Origin: Metaphire vulgaris
Lineage: Eukaryota; Annelida; Clitellata; Crassiclitellata; Megascolecidae
Reading direction: 5' to 3'
Assembly: GCA_018105865.1 (NCBI GenBank)
Contig: CM030848.1
Span: forward strand, 15,820,809 to 15,884,808
DNA length: 64,000 bases
The notes beneath the pieces were generated by a model, which was not told the DNA's origin, made no database searches, and saw only the letters and a list, made by a program, of their open reading frames with translations. Shown piece by piece: positions 62,325 through 64,000 of this stretch. The position numbers and the translations under genes are program-made. Each line of letters opens with the position of its first letter. Positions within the stretch are counted from its first letter, which is position 1.

Positions 62325-62342
62325 CCTCATCATCATCATCAT
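62284..62342. repeat. (TCA)n microsatellite abutting a stop codon
   Basis: TCA/TCC units run up to the TAA of the minus-strand gene (62343-62345). In the sense of that gene the stop is followed at once by (ATG)n. Confidence 0.95.
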
Positions 62343-63424
62343 TTAATGCCGGTTCACACGGGGTCGTCTCTTGGCGTGCAGGTGGGCGGTGGTGTTGCCG
62401 TGTGACGGTGCCATGAGGTTGGGGGTGGGAGTCGACCTTAGGAGCTTCATCGTCCACGGCAGGTTCTGGCATCCGAGGTAGTTCTGACGTAGTTCGTCGC
62501 GGGTCAGCGGGGGTATGACGTCACACGGGGCGCCAAAGATGTTGACGTTCGACGTCTGACCACCGACGTAGATCTGAGGAGAGGAACGAACCAGTCGACG
62601 CTTCGACCTCTACAGATGACGTTCCATTGGGCAGAGTTACAGCTTTGTTGCATAATTTCAACGAAATCCAACGTTATGTATATGTGGGTGGGTGGGGGGG
62701 GGGTAATTTTATATAAGTACTGTATCAATCTCCGTTATGCTTATAAAAATTACATTGTCCTGGAATATAGATAGAAACTTCAAGTCTAAGACAAATTTTA
62801 TTTTTCTCGATTATTGAGCAACGTCAATGAAAAGTACCGCTTCCAACATTCATTCTGTTTGCAACCAAAGGCCTGCAACTAAATTCAGTCGAGAACGTAG
62901 GCCTATCGCGAAACAAGTACAAAATCAATTAAACTCAAATATTGAAATACAGCAGAACGAATATACGATTAATAGTAGAATTTATTTTTAAAATTCATGT
63001 GTGATGTCAATTGGCGTAAACTTGGACGAAAAAGTGGGGTAGGGGAGGGGAATTCGTTTTCCCTTCCATAGCATAGCCTCTCAAAAAGTGGTGGGGGTGT
63101 GGTGGATTCGAACCTAGCGGTCTACACTGGAAGTTTAAACCAATGGTGATGTCGCGAATATAAGGGTACCTTGAACACCGCCTTTGTGCAGGTGTTCGTG
63201 TGGTTGGCCTGTGTCCAGATTTTCGTGAATTCGCCTGCGTACGAATAGTCGATGTCTTTGCCGCTGACGTAGACGACGGCGTTCGAGTGACGTCTGAGCC
63301 GACGGAGGGCGCGAATGAAGTTGCCCGAATAGCTCTGGTCGACGATGACGTGCAGATGACGTGCCTTACAGTCGGTCAAGTCAGACATCAGCTCGTCGAC
63401 GCTGTACCGCTCATTTGCCTCCGC
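62343..63424 (-). CDS. 3' end of an unrecognised gene with a caspase-like motif
   Basis: Two phase-0 exons: 63170-63424 (85 codons) and 62343-62573 (76 codons plus TAA). The gene continues beyond the window. The upstream exon has a hydrophobic strand plus loop, RHLHVIVDQSYSGNFIRAL, then HSNAVVYVSGKDIDYSY, EFTKIWTQANHT. This resembles the caspase-fold D-x-C-x-S-G loop with Ser in place of Cys. The second exon has IFGAPCDVIPPLTRDELRQN then YLGCQNLPW, and a basic, low-complexity tail ending RRPRVNRH. I do not recognise the family; a catalytically altered caspase-like protein is an inference. The two exons are more GC-rich than their surroundings, and their intron carries a SINE-like copy. Confidence 0.75.
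63009..63125 (-). mobile_element. short SINE-like dispersed repeat, copy 3 (inverted)
   Basis: Reverse strand: GGTTCGAATCCACCACACCC, then CTTTTTGAGAGGCTATGCTA, and CCCCACTTTTTCGTCCAAGT. It carries the clearest tRNA B box of the three copies. Located in the intron of the last gene. Confidence 0.65.
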
Positions 63425-63637
63425 CTAAAAGAATAGGAGAGCACATAGACAGACTTATACTGGAACTCCTCTAAACCAATTACACATAGCCTACTTGTTT
63501 AAAAGATAATACATCGGAAAGCATTTGGCTAAACAGAATCGGGTGGGGAAAAGAGCGTAGCTTCCCCGTCATATTTGACAGGCAAATAAAATTAATAGCT
63601 AGTGTTAATAATAGAATAGCCTACAGGGTTCGGTAAT

Positions 63638-63800
63638 CATAGGCGGATTTATAGTTTAATATTTGGGTAGGCTAGCATTGGCTAGCATGCCATCCAGCAG
63701 GCGATAGACCTGGTGTTGTTGGAAAAACATTTTTTTTGTTTTGGTGGAATTAGTTGGGTAAGTTTAAGCCTACATTAGCCTTTAATAAAATCCGCCTATG
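63638..63800. mobile_element. 163-bp inverted-repeat MITE
   Basis: CATAGGCGGATTTATAG at the left and AAAATCCGCCTATG at the right are complementary over 13 bases. No coding capacity. Confidence 0.6.
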
Positions 63801-63839
63801 TCGATAATAGGCTAACGATTCCAAAAGTACGCATTGAGG

Positions 63840-63917
63840 TACAGTAAGACTTCTTTATTAACGCGGATTTTGTGTAAGCACGAACCGTGAATTCCATCAT
63901 AATGAGGTTTCACTGTA
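63840..63917. mobile_element. 78-bp pogo-like MITE
   Basis: TA-CAGTAAGACTTCTTTATTA at the left and ATAATGAGGTTTCACTG-TA at the right, inverted with a few mismatches. CAGTRARACYTC ends with TA duplication are typical of pogo/Tigger-type derivatives. Confidence 0.6.
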
Positions 63918-64000
63918 TTGAAAGCACTTTAATCAGATCAGAATAAGCTGTTGATGAAAATTAGATCAAAAGATTGTTTTTGAGGAAAGTCAGAACAACG

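Larger units (their letters stand above)
60121..62342. other. intergenic region, mostly mobile-element DNA
   Basis: Between the CELF promoter and the stop codon of the last gene. It holds a SINE head (60348-60470), an 858-bp inverted-repeat element (60717-61574), a GA repeat (62083-62109) and a TCA repeat (62284-62342). No coding gene recognised. Confidence 0.6.
63425..64000. other. intron or flank of the last gene
   Basis: No exon recognised. It contains an inverted-repeat element (63638-63800) and a pogo-like MITE (63840-63917). Confidence 0.5.

Noticed and set aside
1..64000. CRISPR array, bacterial operon or phage content
   Set aside because: Repeats are microsatellites and transposon-type elements; genes are spliced and animal-like throughout.

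Overview
The window is animal nuclear DNA: spliced genes with many short exons, AT-rich introns, dense microsatellites and many short interspersed elements. It carries four recognisable bilaterian gene models and the 3' end of a fifth. The exons were rebuilt by hand from reading frame, splice sites and family alignment recalled from memory. An EXOC8 gene cut into 16 coding exons argues against a vertebrate, and frequent TAGGCCTA-like words and tRNA-type SINEs fit a marine invertebrate, but I cannot name the phylum.

Layout, left to right: (1) 2326-14907, minus: lingerer/UBAP2-type gene (UBA domain, RGG tract, DUF3697 motif, low-complexity tail) with a probable 5' noncoding exon near 15784. (2) 17060-26003, plus: EXOC8 (Exo84), head-to-head with lingerer across about 1.1 kb. 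(3) 29495-38934, minus: IFT80, convergent with EXOC8, with an AT-AC U12-type first intron. (4) 48870-58934, minus: CELF/Bruno-type RNA-binding protein with three RRMs, a GC-rich 5' noncoding exon near 59915-60110, an intron just after the stop codon, and a presumed 3' exon that may run several kb through the ORF-poor 40-48 kb stretch. (5) 62343-63424, minus: last two exons of an unrecognised gene; its fragment contains a caspase-like DxSxSG motif with Ser where Cys would be expected.

The genes are unrelated housekeeping or regulatory genes and form no operon. Lingerer and CELF act on RNA, EXOC8 in exocytosis and IFT80 in cilia.

The most interesting signals are outside the plain coding annotation: the minor-spliceosome intron of IFT80; a tandemly duplicated splice donor in IFT80 that would insert 11 in-frame residues; at least seven 78-80 bp TTAA-bounded palindromic elements; an 858-bp long-inverted-repeat element; three copies of a short SINE-like repeat; and the modular phase 1-1 exons of the CELF linker.
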